Positions 7,237 through 15,151 of a DNA stretch of 27,958 bases are shown here, piece after piece. Source of the stretch: Promethearchaeota archaeon. Its GTDB lineage: Archaea > Asgardarchaeota > Lokiarchaeia > Sigynarchaeales > SOKP01. The DNA lies in contig SDNV01000020.1 in NCBI GenBank assembly GCA_004524515.1, positions 1 through 27,958 of the forward strand, read 5' to 3'. The notes beneath the pieces are model-generated. The model ran no database searches, was not told where the DNA came from, and worked only from the letters and a program-made list of their open reading frames with translations. Position numbers and translations under genes: made by a program. The first letter of the stretch is position 1, and every line of letters starts with the position of its first letter.

Positions 7237-8022
7237 ATGACTGAATCAATCGCATTTACTGGAAAAGGGGGTGTTGGTAAAACTACATGTTTAGTCCTTT
7301 TTCTTAAATTTTTGATTGAGAAAAAAAAGGATTCTAGAATTCTGGTTATAGATGCAGATCCAGATTCGAATATCGCAGATCTTGTGGGATATAACGTTGA
7401 TTTTAATGACACCATTGCGGGTAAAATGCATTCACTTATGTATAAAATTCAAAATGAGAATATCTCCCCTTATGAGACTAATAAGCAAGCCATCGAAGCC
7501 GAAATTTTTAATTGTATTCTCCATGAAAACAAATTTGATTTGGTTGAGATGGGTCGAACAGAGGGGAGCGGTTGTTACTGCTCTATTAATAATGTTTTAA
7601 AAAATACGCTCGATATTATTGCTGAAAATTATAATTATGTTTTGTTTGACAGTCCTGCTGGGTTAGAACATTTTGCCCGCAAAACGGGAAAAGATGTTTC
7701 AGATTTATTAATCATTGTAGATCCTAGCAAGATGGCGATCCATACCCTAAAAAGAATATTGACTATATCAGAAGAATTGAGCTTAGAGTTTAGAAATTAT
7801 TGGGTTTTAGGAAATAGAATTTCTAAAAACCAACAAAAATTATTAATAAAACAAATCAATGCTTTACCAGATAATAAAATAAATTTATTAGGATTTATCC
7901 CGGAAGACAGAGAATTAATGCAATATAATTTATTTAATGAAAATCTACTGAATGTGCCAGCTAACAATGCAGCTTATCGAGAAATGAAAAAACTATCTAA
8001 TAAAATAATTCAAACAAATTGA
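7237..8022 (+). CDS. CooC-like P-loop ATPase (Ni-metallocluster maturation)
   Basis: A 261-aa SIMIBI-class (MinD/NifH-like) ATPase. The deviant Walker A is G9-K-G-G-V-G-K-T-T17 and switch I/Walker B-type segments are V-I-D-A-D-P-D-S-N and L-F-D-S-P-A-G. The C113-Y-C115 pair inside E-G-S-G-C-Y-C-S-I-N is the CXC metal-binding signature of CooC, the ATPase that inserts nickel into carbon monoxide dehydrogenase. No CO dehydrogenase gene lies in the window, so its target is elsewhere or it serves another metalloenzyme. The ATG start begins the domain directly. It has its own promoter region with a palindromic site. Confidence 0.85.
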   Translation: MTESIAFTGKGGVGKTTCLVLFLKFLIEKKKDSRILVIDADPDSNIADLVGYNVDFNDTIAGKMHSLMYKIQNENISPYETNKQAIEAEIFNCILHENKFDLVEMGRTEGSGCYCSINNVLKNTLDIIAENYNYVLFDSPAGLEHFARKTGKDVSDLLIIVDPSKMAIHTLKRILTISEELSLEFRNYWVLGNRISKNQQKLLIKQINALPDNKINLLGFIPEDRELMQYNLFNENLLNVPANNAAYREMKKLSNKIIQTN

Positions 8023-8064
8023 ATTGAGAAAATTAGCTAGTAAATGATTAATTTGTCTTTAATT

Positions 8065-8394
8065 TTATATTTGCTTAAGTACTTGTTCCAAAATTAATTC
8101 ATTGAAAGAACCAATCATAACTCCATGGTTAACGACTATTTCCCCATTAATGGTAATGTTTTTGTCTAAAAGTTTACCATCTTTAAAAAAAATTAAAGCC
8201 GGAACCGCAAAGATATTCATTTTTCGGGCTAATTCAGTATTTTCACTAATATCGATTTCTTTTAAATTAAAATCCACTTCATTTTTGAATTTTTCTAAAA
8301 TTTTAGATAGTAAATTACAAGATTTACACCATTTAGAACATAAAACAATTATTAATTTAGATTTTTTAGGAATCTCAATTCCAAATTTTTTCAA
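8065..8394 (-). CDS. Thioredoxin-like protein
   Basis: A 109-aa thioredoxin-fold protein with the redox motif W22-C23-K-S-C26 after the hydrophobic strand L-I-I-V-L-C. The cis-proline segment is F-A-V-P65-A-L-I-F-F-K-D-G. It would reduce protein disulfides or deliver electrons to a peroxidase. No methionine start exists. The proposed TTG (8392-8394) has GGAG about 10 nt upstream, and in-frame stops 10 and 12 codons further up exclude a much longer protein. The codons before the TTG (S-L-W-S-I-E-D-L) look protein-like, so an earlier non-standard start is possible. It converges with the cooC-like gene. Confidence 0.8.
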   Translation of the reverse strand: MKKFGIEIPKKSKLIIVLCSKWCKSCNLLSKILEKFKNEVDFNLKEIDISENTELARKMNIFAVPALIFFKDGKLLDKNITINGEIVVNHGVMIGSFNELILEQVLKQI

Positions 8395-8564
8395 ATCTTC
8401 TATACTCCAAAGGGATTTATTTCATTCCTATGAATTAATTTTTAATTTCTTTAATTTCCTTTTAATTAACTTGCTTTCAATATTATAGTATTTTTTTAAG
8501 ATTGTATCTAATTAACAATCTAATTCTATAAGGAAAATTTTTTTAAGTAAATTGTAATGCTTAA

Positions 8565-8759
8565 TTATTCTCTTATCATGGTGGCTCCGCATTTAGAGCA
8601 TTTTTGGCTTGTACAAGGACTTCCAGGGCTATGCGGTGCTCGATTCCCGCAATTAGGACATACACAATACCCGCCTGGTCCGGCAGCATAGGGGCCGCCC
8701 ATTCTTCCTCGTCCCCCACCTCCTCCGGGTCCTCTTCCTCCACCTCTTCTTTGACTCAT
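8565..8759 (-). CDS. Gly/Arg-rich double-CxxC zinc-ribbon protein
   Basis: A 64-aa protein. Residues 1-30 are almost only Gly, Arg, Pro and Met. Residues 31-64 hold C32-V-C34-P-N-C37 and C49...C54-S-K-C57-G-A-T-M, probably one or two metal sites. Similar short proteins ending in a C-x-x-C-G-x-x-M tail occur near Mrp-type ATPases and Fe-S genes in anaerobes; the function is not known to me. The ribosome site (AGAGGTGAGAAT) is among the best in the window. It is the last gene of the reverse-strand block after the ZIP transporter, 48 nt downstream of it. Confidence 0.75.
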   Translation of the reverse strand: MSQRRGGGRGPGGGGGRGRMGGPYAAGPGGYCVCPNCGNRAPHSPGSPCTSQKCSKCGATMIRE

Positions 8760-8807
8760 ATTCTCACCTCTTTTTTAATTTAATTGTGGATTATTTTTAT
8801 TAATTAA

Positions 8808-9551
8808 TTAAATACGCAATGAAAGAATTAAAACAATAGTTCCTATACCTGCTAATATGAGAATTAATTGAAGAACACTAGCTCCTAAGGTACTCCTATT
8901 ATGTAATCCAGGTGTTAAATCCGTCAGTGCGATATAAATAAAACTTGCTGCTGAAATCGCTAAAATAAAAGGGATGATGGAACTGATCCCTTCTAATACA
9001 TAATAACCTATAATGGCAGCAGGTAAAGTAGTTAAACTGGAAAAAAGATTAAAAAGAAAGGCTTTCCTTTTTGAATACCCGCTATCGAGTAATATAGCAA
9101 AATCACCCACCTCTTGAGGAATTTCATGAGCTATTACAGATACACTCACAATTAACCCGATAGGAAATGAAATTATAAAACTAGCAGCAATGACCACGCC
9201 ATCTATAAAATTATGAAAGGAATCTCCTATAAGTAAGATTGGTCCCGCGGATCCATGGACCTCACATTGTTTATGATGACAATGACGCCAAATAACTAAT
9301 TTTTCTAGTAAGAAAAATAGAATTAATCCTCCTAACACAAATGACAGAACCAAGGTCGGATTGCTTCTACTAATAGCTTGTGCTATCATTCCTAACAATG
9401 CTGCGGTAAGGAGAGTACCTGTAGCATAAGAAATAAGACAGGGAATCAGTCTTTCTTGTTTTTCCTTTCTAATTCTTAAAAAAATACTAGCTGTAATAAT
9501 TGATCCCGCACTCCCTAAAAAACTGAAAATGATGATCCAAAATATAAGCAT
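8808..9551 (-). CDS. ZIP-family divalent metal transporter
   Basis: A 247-aa membrane protein with about eight helices that moves Zn2+, Fe2+ or a similar cation into the cytoplasm. Helix IV carries D-S-F-H-N-F-I-D-G-V-V-I-A, and helix V carries I-A-H-E-I-P-Q-E-V-G-D-F, the two metal-binding signatures of ZIP proteins. The loop between helices III and IV is His/Cys-rich (W-R-H-C-H-H-K-Q-C-E-V-H), as in many ZIPs. The ATG follows AAGGTGAT. The winged-helix gene 95 bp upstream on the same strand is a likely regulator. Metal specificity cannot be read from the sequence. Confidence 0.92.
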   Translation of the reverse strand: MLIFWIIIFSFLGSAGSIITASIFLRIRKEKQERLIPCLISYATGTLLTAALLGMIAQAISRSNPTLVLSFVLGGLILFFLLEKLVIWRHCHHKQCEVHGSAGPILLIGDSFHNFIDGVVIAASFIISFPIGLIVSVSVIAHEIPQEVGDFAILLDSGYSKRKAFLFNLFSSLTTLPAAIIGYYVLEGISSIIPFILAISAASFIYIALTDLTPGLHNRSTLGASVLQLILILAGIGTIVLILSLRI

Positions 9552-9646
9552 ACTTTTTTATCACCTTTATAGTGGTATGTTTAGAAGCTTTTTCTTTAAT
9601 GTGTTTTTCTTACATTTTTCAATATATATTTCTTTATATATATACA

Positions 9647-9970
9647 CTAATTTCTCGGCTCTACATTTTTTAAATATCCGATGCCTCGTGGAGTTAATCT
9701 CCAATCATTATTAATTTGTTCAATATATAAGGCTTGCTCGAGCATCGTTAAATGGAATCTTAACGATGATTCATCCAAATTAAAATGGCTTTTGATCTTT
9801 CCAAAAGGGATAGTATTCTCTCCAATAAATTTCAAAACTTCCCTCCGCATTGGATTTTGTAAAGCTCTTAACCCACGGCTGTGATCTTCTTTTGGATCTA
9901 GAAGTTTCCCTTCTTCTTCAATTTTTTTAAACCATTTTTGCTTTCTCGTTTGCATATCCTCCTTTTTCAT
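9647..9970 (-). CDS. Winged-helix (ArsR/HTH-type) transcriptional regulator
   Basis: A 107-aa protein. A charged N-terminal segment of about 35 residues is followed by a winged helix: R-A-L-Q-N-P-M-R-R-E-V-L-K-F-I, then I-K-S-H-F-N-L-D-E-S-S-L-R-F-H-L-T-M-L-E as recognition helix, then a wing (N-N-D-W-R-L-T-P-R-G) ending G-Y-L. No cysteine-based metal site is present, so a signal is not evident. The first ATG has AAGGGAT seven bases upstream; Met6 would sit too close to AAGGAGG. Placed directly before the ZIP gene, it may control metal uptake. Confidence 0.8.
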   Translation of the reverse strand: MKKEDMQTRKQKWFKKIEEEGKLLDPKEDHSRGLRALQNPMRREVLKFIGENTIPFGKIKSHFNLDESSLRFHLTMLEQALYIEQINNDWRLTPRGIGYLKNVEPRN

Positions 9971-10088
9971 TATTTATCCCTTTCTTTGATTTAATTTTTT
10001 TTGAAAGAAATTTTTAATTTGAGTATAATTATACAAGCTATAGAATATTAAACATATATATTATCAATATTTACATCGTAAATTAATT

Positions 10089-10109
10089 GAATGATTTTGC
10101 AGATTATTC
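10089..10109 (-). promoter_or_regulatory. Inverted repeat upstream of the winged-helix gene
   Basis: GAATGAT and ATTATTC (one mismatch as an inverted repeat) flank the 7-nt spacer TTTGCAG, about 120 bp upstream of the regulator start. The half-site resembles that of the compact palindromes at 6266 and 11068, but the spacing differs, so membership in the same regulon is uncertain. Confidence 0.25.
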
Positions 10110-10146
10110 TCTAAACCTTTTTAATATTATTAAAAAGAACCTAGCT

Positions 10147-11013
10147 CTAATCCTCAGGTTCCTTATTTTTCTCCAAAATTTCTCTTATGTTCTGAATTAT
10201 GGATTTAAAAGCTTTTGATGAGCTGCTTTCAGGGTTTTTTATTACAAACGGAATTCCATGATCCCCTTGCTCACTTACTTCTACCTCAAAAGGAATTTTA
10301 CCCAATAGAGTAATATTAAAGTCTTCTGCAGCTTTTAAAACTCCACCAGGAGGGTAGAGATCAATATATTTTCCACAATGAGGACATTGAAATCCGCTCA
10401 TATTTTCGATAATACCTAGCACATTTCTCTCCATTATTTGAGCCATTTTAATGGTTTTTCTCGCGTCCATCAACGCAACTTCTTGAGGAGTGGATACCAC
10501 AATTACATTCTCGTCTGGAATCAATTGTAATATATCTAACGTTTCGTCAGAAGTTCCTGGGGGTAAATCACATACTAAATAATCAAGATCACCCCATATT
10601 GCATCTCCTAAAAACTGCCTTACGGCTCCCATTTTCATGGGACCCCGCCAAATAACCGGTTGATCTTGATTTTGAATTAAAAATGCCATACTCATTGCTT
10701 TTATATTTAAAGGACCAATAACCGGATAAAATTGTTCGCTCCCAGGATTAACCACAGGTTTTACTTCTGTACTAACTCCAAGCATTTTTAATACATTAGG
10801 TCCCGTAATATCTACATCTAAGATTCCCACTCTAAGCCCAACGCTAGCTAAACTAATCGCAAGGTTCACAGCTACCGTTGTTTTTCCTACACCTCCCTTC
10901 CCAGATATAACGACAATTTTGTGCTTTATTTTTTCCAAATTTTTTTCTATATTTTTCAATCGAGCATCCATCTTCATTTTTTTTTTCTCAACGGCAGAAT
11001 TTTCTCCCTGCAT
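10147..11013 (-). CDS. mrp: Mrp/NBP35-family Fe-S cluster carrier ATPase
   Basis: A 288-aa cytoplasmic P-loop ATPase that binds and passes on [4Fe-4S] clusters. It shows the deviant Walker A G38-K-G-G-V-G-K-T-T46, then I-L-D-V-D-I-T-G-P, then C-D-L-P-P-G-T-S-D-E. The bridging-cluster motif C210-P-H-C213-G-K-Y lies near residue 210, as in ApbC/Mrp. The N-terminal 30 residues are a charged helix. The ATG has GAGGT six bases upstream. It heads the reverse-strand block with regulator, ZIP and zinc-ribbon genes, although 176 bp separate it from the next gene. The palindrome at 11068-11081 lies 55 bp before the start. Confidence 0.93.
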   Translation of the reverse strand: MQGENSAVEKKKMKMDARLKNIEKNLEKIKHKIVVISGKGGVGKTTVAVNLAISLASVGLRVGILDVDITGPNVLKMLGVSTEVKPVVNPGSEQFYPVIGPLNIKAMSMAFLIQNQDQPVIWRGPMKMGAVRQFLGDAIWGDLDYLVCDLPPGTSDETLDILQLIPDENVIVVSTPQEVALMDARKTIKMAQIMERNVLGIIENMSGFQCPHCGKYIDLYPPGGVLKAAEDFNITLLGKIPFEVEVSEQGDHGIPFVIKNPESSSSKAFKSIIQNIREILEKNKEPED

Positions 11014-11067
11014 GATGTAACCTCACATTTTTATGATTTTTTTAAATTTTATTATAATCCGATATTA

Positions 11068-11081
11068 TGAATAATCATTCA
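11068..11081 (-). promoter_or_regulatory. Operator-like palindrome upstream of mrp
   Basis: TGAATAATCATTCA (plus strand) differs at one base from the perfect palindrome TGAATAATTATTCA at 6266-6279. It sits 55 bp upstream of mrp, close to where its promoter should be. Confidence 0.5.
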
Positions 11082-11162
11082 TTATTTTTAATTATTATTC
11101 TTTCACACTATAACTGGTTATAAAATCGATTATAAAATATAATGAAATAAGGTATTTTATTT

Positions 11163-11190
11163 CGAATTATTATTCATAATCTTTAAATAG
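11163..11190 (+). promoter_or_regulatory. Operator-like site plus TATA-like box before 11278
   Basis: CGAATTATTATTCA (11163-11176) is followed after four bases by CTTTAAATAG (11181-11190). The same arrangement with identical spacing occurs at 6208-6235. A small inverted repeat AGGTA/TACCT (about 11189-11205) follows. It would drive the small gene at 11278. Confidence 0.45.
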
Positions 11191-11277
11191 GTAATTCTTA
11201 TACCTTTAAATGCTAGACATTTAGAGATACTCAATCAAGATATTCTTAAATAAAATGAGAAAAAATCGGTATATTCT

Positions 11278-11466
11278 ATGAATGTTAATAAATTTCTTGA
11301 TTTTGATAAAAATAACCGGGTTGTTTTTTATAATATTTATTTAAAAGACAATAAGTTTGTAGTTAAAATCCCCATCTCCGATTCCAAGAAAAATAAGCAT
11401 TTGGAAAATATAAAAATCGAGAAGTTTGATTTAATAAGATATAAATTTTTGCTCAACTGCGAGTAA
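11278..11466 (+). CDS. Small hypothetical protein
   Basis: A 62-aa, Lys/Asn-rich protein starting at ATG (M-N-V-N-K-F-L-D-F-D). It has alternating hydrophobic and charged residues (V-V-F-Y-N-I-Y-L-K, F-V-V-K-I-P-I-S) that suggest a small beta-rich fold. No known motif is present and no convincing ribosome site precedes it. A recognisable promoter-like element lies about 90 bp upstream, which supports expression. It could also be a remnant, since the following 350 bp hold another start-less ORF of similar style. Confidence 0.4.
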   Translation: MNVNKFLDFDKNNRVVFYNIYLKDNKFVVKIPISDSKKNKHLENIKIEKFDLIRYKFLLNCE

Positions 11467-11544
11467 AAGTAAAAATATAATAGATTTTTTTAAAACAGAA
11501 TTTAAATTTAATTTAGAAAAAAGAAATTCGCATGAAAGAGGTGA

Positions 11545-11709
11545 ATATATATAATTAAAAAAAATATAAATTATAAAAACTTAGAATATAAAAACATCGA
11601 TGAAATTCATTATTGTTGCACGCAAGGGGATTATTTATTTCATGATAACAAGGAATTTAAAGGTTTTTGCGATGAGAATGATTTTTTTTCGATAGATGAA
11701 GATTTTTAA
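11545..11709 (+). pseudogene. Small ORF without a standard start codon
   Basis: An open frame of about 54 codons ends at TAA (11707-11709). Its translation looks like protein: N-L-E-Y-K-N-I-D-E-I-H-Y-C-C, then D-Y-L-F-H-D-N-K-E-F-K-G-F-C-D-E. It has no ATG, GTG or TTG, but GAGGTG (11538-11543) sits shortly before ATA and ATT codons. It is either a decayed fragment or a rare non-standard start. The rest of the 11467-11809 gap is AT-rich with nothing else recognised. Confidence 0.25.
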
Positions 11710-11809
11710 AAACTTAATATAGAAAAATTAGAGTTATATTCTTAGAAAACAATTTAGAGTTTAAAATTTCAATCCTAATTGAAGTTATTTATAATTAGAA
11801 AAAGTATGC

Positions 11810-12406
11810 TTACTCCTGAACTGCTGAAGTAGTAGATTTTTTAAATTCCATTAAGTAATTAAATCCTAAATCTATGAAATCACTCTTTTCAAAACCACAC
11901 TGAAGTGCTAATTTCTCTAGCTTATCTGGTGATATACGCATTTCTATTGGAGGACCACGAGAAATATCCTTTATATTGCACTCAATTATTATCAATCTCC
12001 CATTTAGTTTTAAAACGCGATGGATTTCATGAAATAAATTCTTTCCTACATTTGTTAAATTTAAACTATGAAGAACTGTAGCAATAAAGCAAATATCAAC
12101 ACAATTATCTTTAATATCAAGGGGTTGAGAAATATCAGATACTTTTACTGAAATATTTTCAATTTCTAGGGATTTGATAATTTCTGCTAAATTATTAATA
12201 ACAGATTCCCATTTATCAATAGCATACACTTTTCCAGTTTTTCCGATGATTTTAGATGCATGAATTGAATAATCGCCCGTTCCACATCCAAGATCAAGAA
12301 AGATATCTCCCTCTTTTAAATTTAAAACTTTAAAAATGATATTTAGATCATGCATGTGATAACTAGTTGGATCACGACCACCATGATGATTCTTTTCTCC
12401 ACACAT
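11810..12406 (-). CDS. Class I SAM-dependent methyltransferase
   Basis: A 198-aa UbiE/Methyltransf_11-like protein with motif I L37-D-L-G-C-G-T-G44, acidic V-Y-A-I-D-K for the ribose hydroxyls, and later V-D-I-C-F-I-A-T-V-L-H-S and L-K-L-N-G-R-L-I-I-I-E. The N-terminus (C-G-E-K-N-H-H-G-G-R-D-P) is Cys- and His-rich, which is unusual and might bind a metal or substrate. The substrate is unknown. The ATG follows AAAGTGAATTAAG, a moderate ribosome site. The gene is not part of a visible operon. Confidence 0.85.
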   Translation of the reverse strand: MCGEKNHHGGRDPTSYHMHDLNIIFKVLNLKEGDIFLDLGCGTGDYSIHASKIIGKTGKVYAIDKWESVINNLAEIIKSLEIENISVKVSDISQPLDIKDNCVDICFIATVLHSLNLTNVGKNLFHEIHRVLKLNGRLIIIECNIKDISRGPPIEMRISPDKLEKLALQCGFEKSDFIDLGFNYLMEFKKSTTSAVQE

Positions 12407-12508
12407 CTTAATTCACTTTTTTTTTTCTTCATTGTTTATTAGTGTAATAATCTAAATTTTATTTATTCACTAAAAGAACTGTGATAATACTTTTACCACT
12501 TTCTTCTT

Positions 12509-12730
12509 TCACACAAATAATAATTTTCTATTATAAATCCTCTTAGTAACTGAGAAATCTTTATTATCCAACATATAATATAACTCATTAGCGCAAGATA
12601 AGCAAAAATAATTACAATTTTTAACTTTTGCTTTAGTTTCCATGACATTTTCTCCACATGAAGTGCATTTATTCAGTTTTCTTTTATATGGGTTTAGAAT
12701 AGTTGTTAAGAAATAAGACTTACCACTTCT
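12509..12730 (-). pseudogene. Zinc-ribbon-like ORF lacking a start codon, probable remnant
   Basis: A 73-codon open frame contains K-C-T-S-C-G-E-N-V and, about 16 residues later, F-C-L-S-C-A-N-E-L-Y, a two-CxxC metal-binding pattern. It has no ATG, GTG or TTG before the first Cys pair, and a stop codon lies just upstream (12731-12733). A short protein-like fragment on the same strand, in another frame (12840-12905, P-E-I-Y-K-I-Y-D-D-L-E-N-L), suggests decayed coding sequence throughout 12410-12960. The first CTG or ATT might serve as a start. The remainder of this 563-bp gap shows no other gene. Confidence 0.35.
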
Positions 12731-12969
12731 TTATTTCAAAATCACTCCATTAACTCCAGTGATAATGATTAAGTTTAATACATTTCATCTTTTAATCTGA
12801 AATGCGGGAATATTTAATAGATATTTCTTATGGTTTCTTTTATAATTTTTCAGCTAAGTTAACCAAATTTTCTAAATCATCATAGATTTTATAAATTTCT
12901 GGAAGTTAACTAAGTTATTAAAGAAAAAATATTATTTTATTCTATTATATACAATTTAAAGGTTTTAAA

Positions 12970-13617
12970 ATGAAAGTTTTAGCGTTTAATGGAAGTCCAA
13001 GGAAAAAATGGAACACGGCAACTCTATTAGAAAAAGCATTAGAAGGGGCAGTCTCACAAGGAGCTGAAACCGAATTAATTCATTTATATGATTTAAATTT
13101 TAAAGGATGTAGAAGCTGTTTTAGTTGTAAATTAAGAGGAGGCAAAAGTTATGGAAGGTGTGCTTTAAAGGATGACCTTACTCCTTTCCTAAAAAAGATT
13201 GAAGCTGTCGATGCGATTATTCTGGGATCCCCGATTTACTATACAACTGTTACTGGGGTAATGAAATCCTTTATGGAACGTCTATTATTCCCATATAATC
13301 AATACTCTGATCCTTATCGGTCGCTATTTCCCAGAAAAATAAAGACGGGTTTTGTTTATACAATGAATCAAACTAAGGAAGAAGCAAAAGTAACTGGCAT
13401 TGTCCAACACTGTCGTATTAATGAAATATTATTAAAGTTTACATTTGGGTTCTCAGAGTCGCTATTGAGCCATGATACCTATCAATTTGAAGATTATTCA
13501 AAAGTAGTTGCAGAACGTTTTGATGTGGATAAAAAGGCACAGATTCGTAAAGAAGTATTTCCTAAGGACTGTGAAAAAGCTTTTGAAATGGGAGTGAAAT
13601 TTGCTAAATTATCTTAA
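12970..13617 (+). CDS. Iron-sulfur flavoprotein / NAD(P)H-dependent FMN reductase
   Basis: A 215-aa flavodoxin-like protein. The flavin phosphate loop is F-N-G-S-P-R-K-K-W-N-T-A-T (6-18), followed by C47-x2-C50-x2-C53-x10-C64, an Isf-like cysteine cluster with a longer last gap than its relative at 6513-7088. G-S-P-I-Y-Y-T-T-V-T-G-V-M-K-S-F-M-E-R is the second flavin contact. It probably moves electrons between a ferredoxin or thiol donor and O2, peroxide or a quinone-like acceptor; the exact partner is unknown. The ATG is preceded by AAAGG. It converges with hisS, with only 2 bp between the two stop codons. Confidence 0.85.
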   Translation: MKVLAFNGSPRKKWNTATLLEKALEGAVSQGAETELIHLYDLNFKGCRSCFSCKLRGGKSYGRCALKDDLTPFLKKIEAVDAIILGSPIYYTTVTGVMKSFMERLLFPYNQYSDPYRSLFPRKIKTGFVYTMNQTKEEAKVTGIVQHCRINEILLKFTFGFSESLLSHDTYQFEDYSKVVAERFDVDKKAQIRKEVFPKDCEKAFEMGVKFAKLS

Positions 13618-13619
13618 AA

Positions 13620-14975
13620 TTAATCTAAATCCTCTAACTCATCAAAAGTAAGGTAAATTTCATCGATTAACATATTATAAGGAATTGTCTTTTGCTCATT
13701 TGTTACCATATTTCTAATTATGATTTTATTTTGACTAAGTTCCTTAGGACCAAGAATTATGGTAATTAATACTCCCAATTCATTAGCTTTACTTAATTGA
13801 CTTTTTAAGCTTAAAAATTTATAATCGACTATACAAGGAATAGCCTCTTCTCGAATAATATCTGCTATTTTAATCGCATAGTTGGCGACATTTTCGTTAA
13901 TAGAGGCAATGTAAATTACATCTGTATAATCTGGTTGATCAATGTGATCCGGGATTAAATTATAAGTTTTTAAAAATAAGGATAGCATTAAAACTCCCAT
14001 TCCAAAGCCTATGCCAGAGAGTTGTTCCTCAGAAAATATCGATAAAAGGTCGTCATATCTTCCTCCTCCAAAAATGGCTCGAATATTTTCTTTCCCTGTA
14101 TCAAAAACTTCATATACAACACCGGTATAGTAATCCAATCCCCGAACGATACTTGATGAGAACGAACAATATTCTGAGATTCCTGTTGCTTTAATGAGTT
14201 TTTCTAATTCTATTAATTCTTTATATCCTTTAGATTGGTAAAATTCTTCCGGGATATCTTCAAATTTTCCTAATAGTTCTTCTAAATCCTTTGAATCTTT
14301 TAAATTTAAAATCCCTTGAACCACAATCTCATCTTGAAATGAATCGATCACATATTTTTCAAATTCGCTCTCATCCATTTTATCTGATTTATCTAATACT
14401 TTATAGATGAGCGGCATTTTGTTTTCAGGGACATTAAGTATGTATTTACTAATTGCATCAATAAACCTCCGACTATTATAGTAGACTTGGAATTGATCTG
14501 AAGTCGCACCAAAACTAGTTAAAATCTCAATTGAAATTTTAAATATTTCTAATTCCGCGTAAAGACTATCCTCACCCAAAATATCAAAATTGACTTGTTT
14601 AAATTCTCTTTTTCTTCCCTTTTGAGGTCTTTCATATCTATAACACGTGGGTATAGAGAACCATCTAATTGGTTTTTTAAGCTCCTGGTTTTTTTTCGCA
14701 ACCATACGTGCTAACGTTGGAGTTATTTCAGGTCGTAAAATTAAACGTTCTCCAGGTTTTTTTTCTACGAAAAATGATTGTTCATTTACCAATTCTTCAG
14801 AGGATTTGGCAGCAAAGATTTCAATAGGTTCCAATAATGGGCCCTCAAATTCTTCGTAGCAATACAATTCTGCGATATCTCGAACATTTTCGATAATATA
14901 ATTCACTTTTCGCAAATTAATAGGATAAAAATCTTTGAACCCTCGAAGTGGTTCTTTTGAATACTTTTTCGACAT
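13620..14975 (-). CDS. hisS: Histidyl-tRNA synthetase
   Basis: A class II aminoacyl-tRNA synthetase that charges tRNA-His. Its 451 aa start with the usual G-F-K-D-F-Y-P, with R-P-E-I-T-P-T-L-A-R-M in place near residue 80. Motif 2 is R-Y-E-R-P-Q-K-G-R-K-R-E-F and the histidine-specific loop is R-G-L-D-Y-Y-T-G. Motif 3 is F-G-G-G-R-Y-D-D-L-L followed by G-I-G-F-G-M-G-V. The last 90 residues form the HisRS anticodon-binding domain. Length and motifs are complete. It stands alone, convergent with the flavoprotein gene. Confidence 0.96.
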   Translation of the reverse strand: MSKKYSKEPLRGFKDFYPINLRKVNYIIENVRDIAELYCYEEFEGPLLEPIEIFAAKSSEELVNEQSFFVEKKPGERLILRPEITPTLARMVAKKNQELKKPIRWFSIPTCYRYERPQKGRKREFKQVNFDILGEDSLYAELEIFKISIEILTSFGATSDQFQVYYNSRRFIDAISKYILNVPENKMPLIYKVLDKSDKMDESEFEKYVIDSFQDEIVVQGILNLKDSKDLEELLGKFEDIPEEFYQSKGYKELIELEKLIKATGISEYCSFSSSIVRGLDYYTGVVYEVFDTGKENIRAIFGGGRYDDLLSIFSEEQLSGIGFGMGVLMLSLFLKTYNLIPDHIDQPDYTDVIYIASINENVANYAIKIADIIREEAIPCIVDYKFLSLKSQLSKANELGVLITIILGPKELSQNKIIIRNMVTNEQKTIPYNMLIDEIYLTFDELEDLD

Positions 14976-15151
14976 TATATTTATTGAAATCTGAAATATT
15001 AGAATTATAATATAAAAAGAAGTATTAAAAATAATTCTTTCCCATTTTCTTTAAAAATTAAGTAAATAAGACAAAAAATAAATAGAAGTGAAAAAATATA
15101 TAAAATAATTTAATTTTCAAAAAATTATTATTGAAAAGAGGGCAGAGAATT

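Noticed and set aside
8102..8488. Plus-strand 128-codon frame over the thioredoxin gene
   Set aside because: Antisense to a protein with a clear W-C-x-x-C motif; the translation has no recognisable features.
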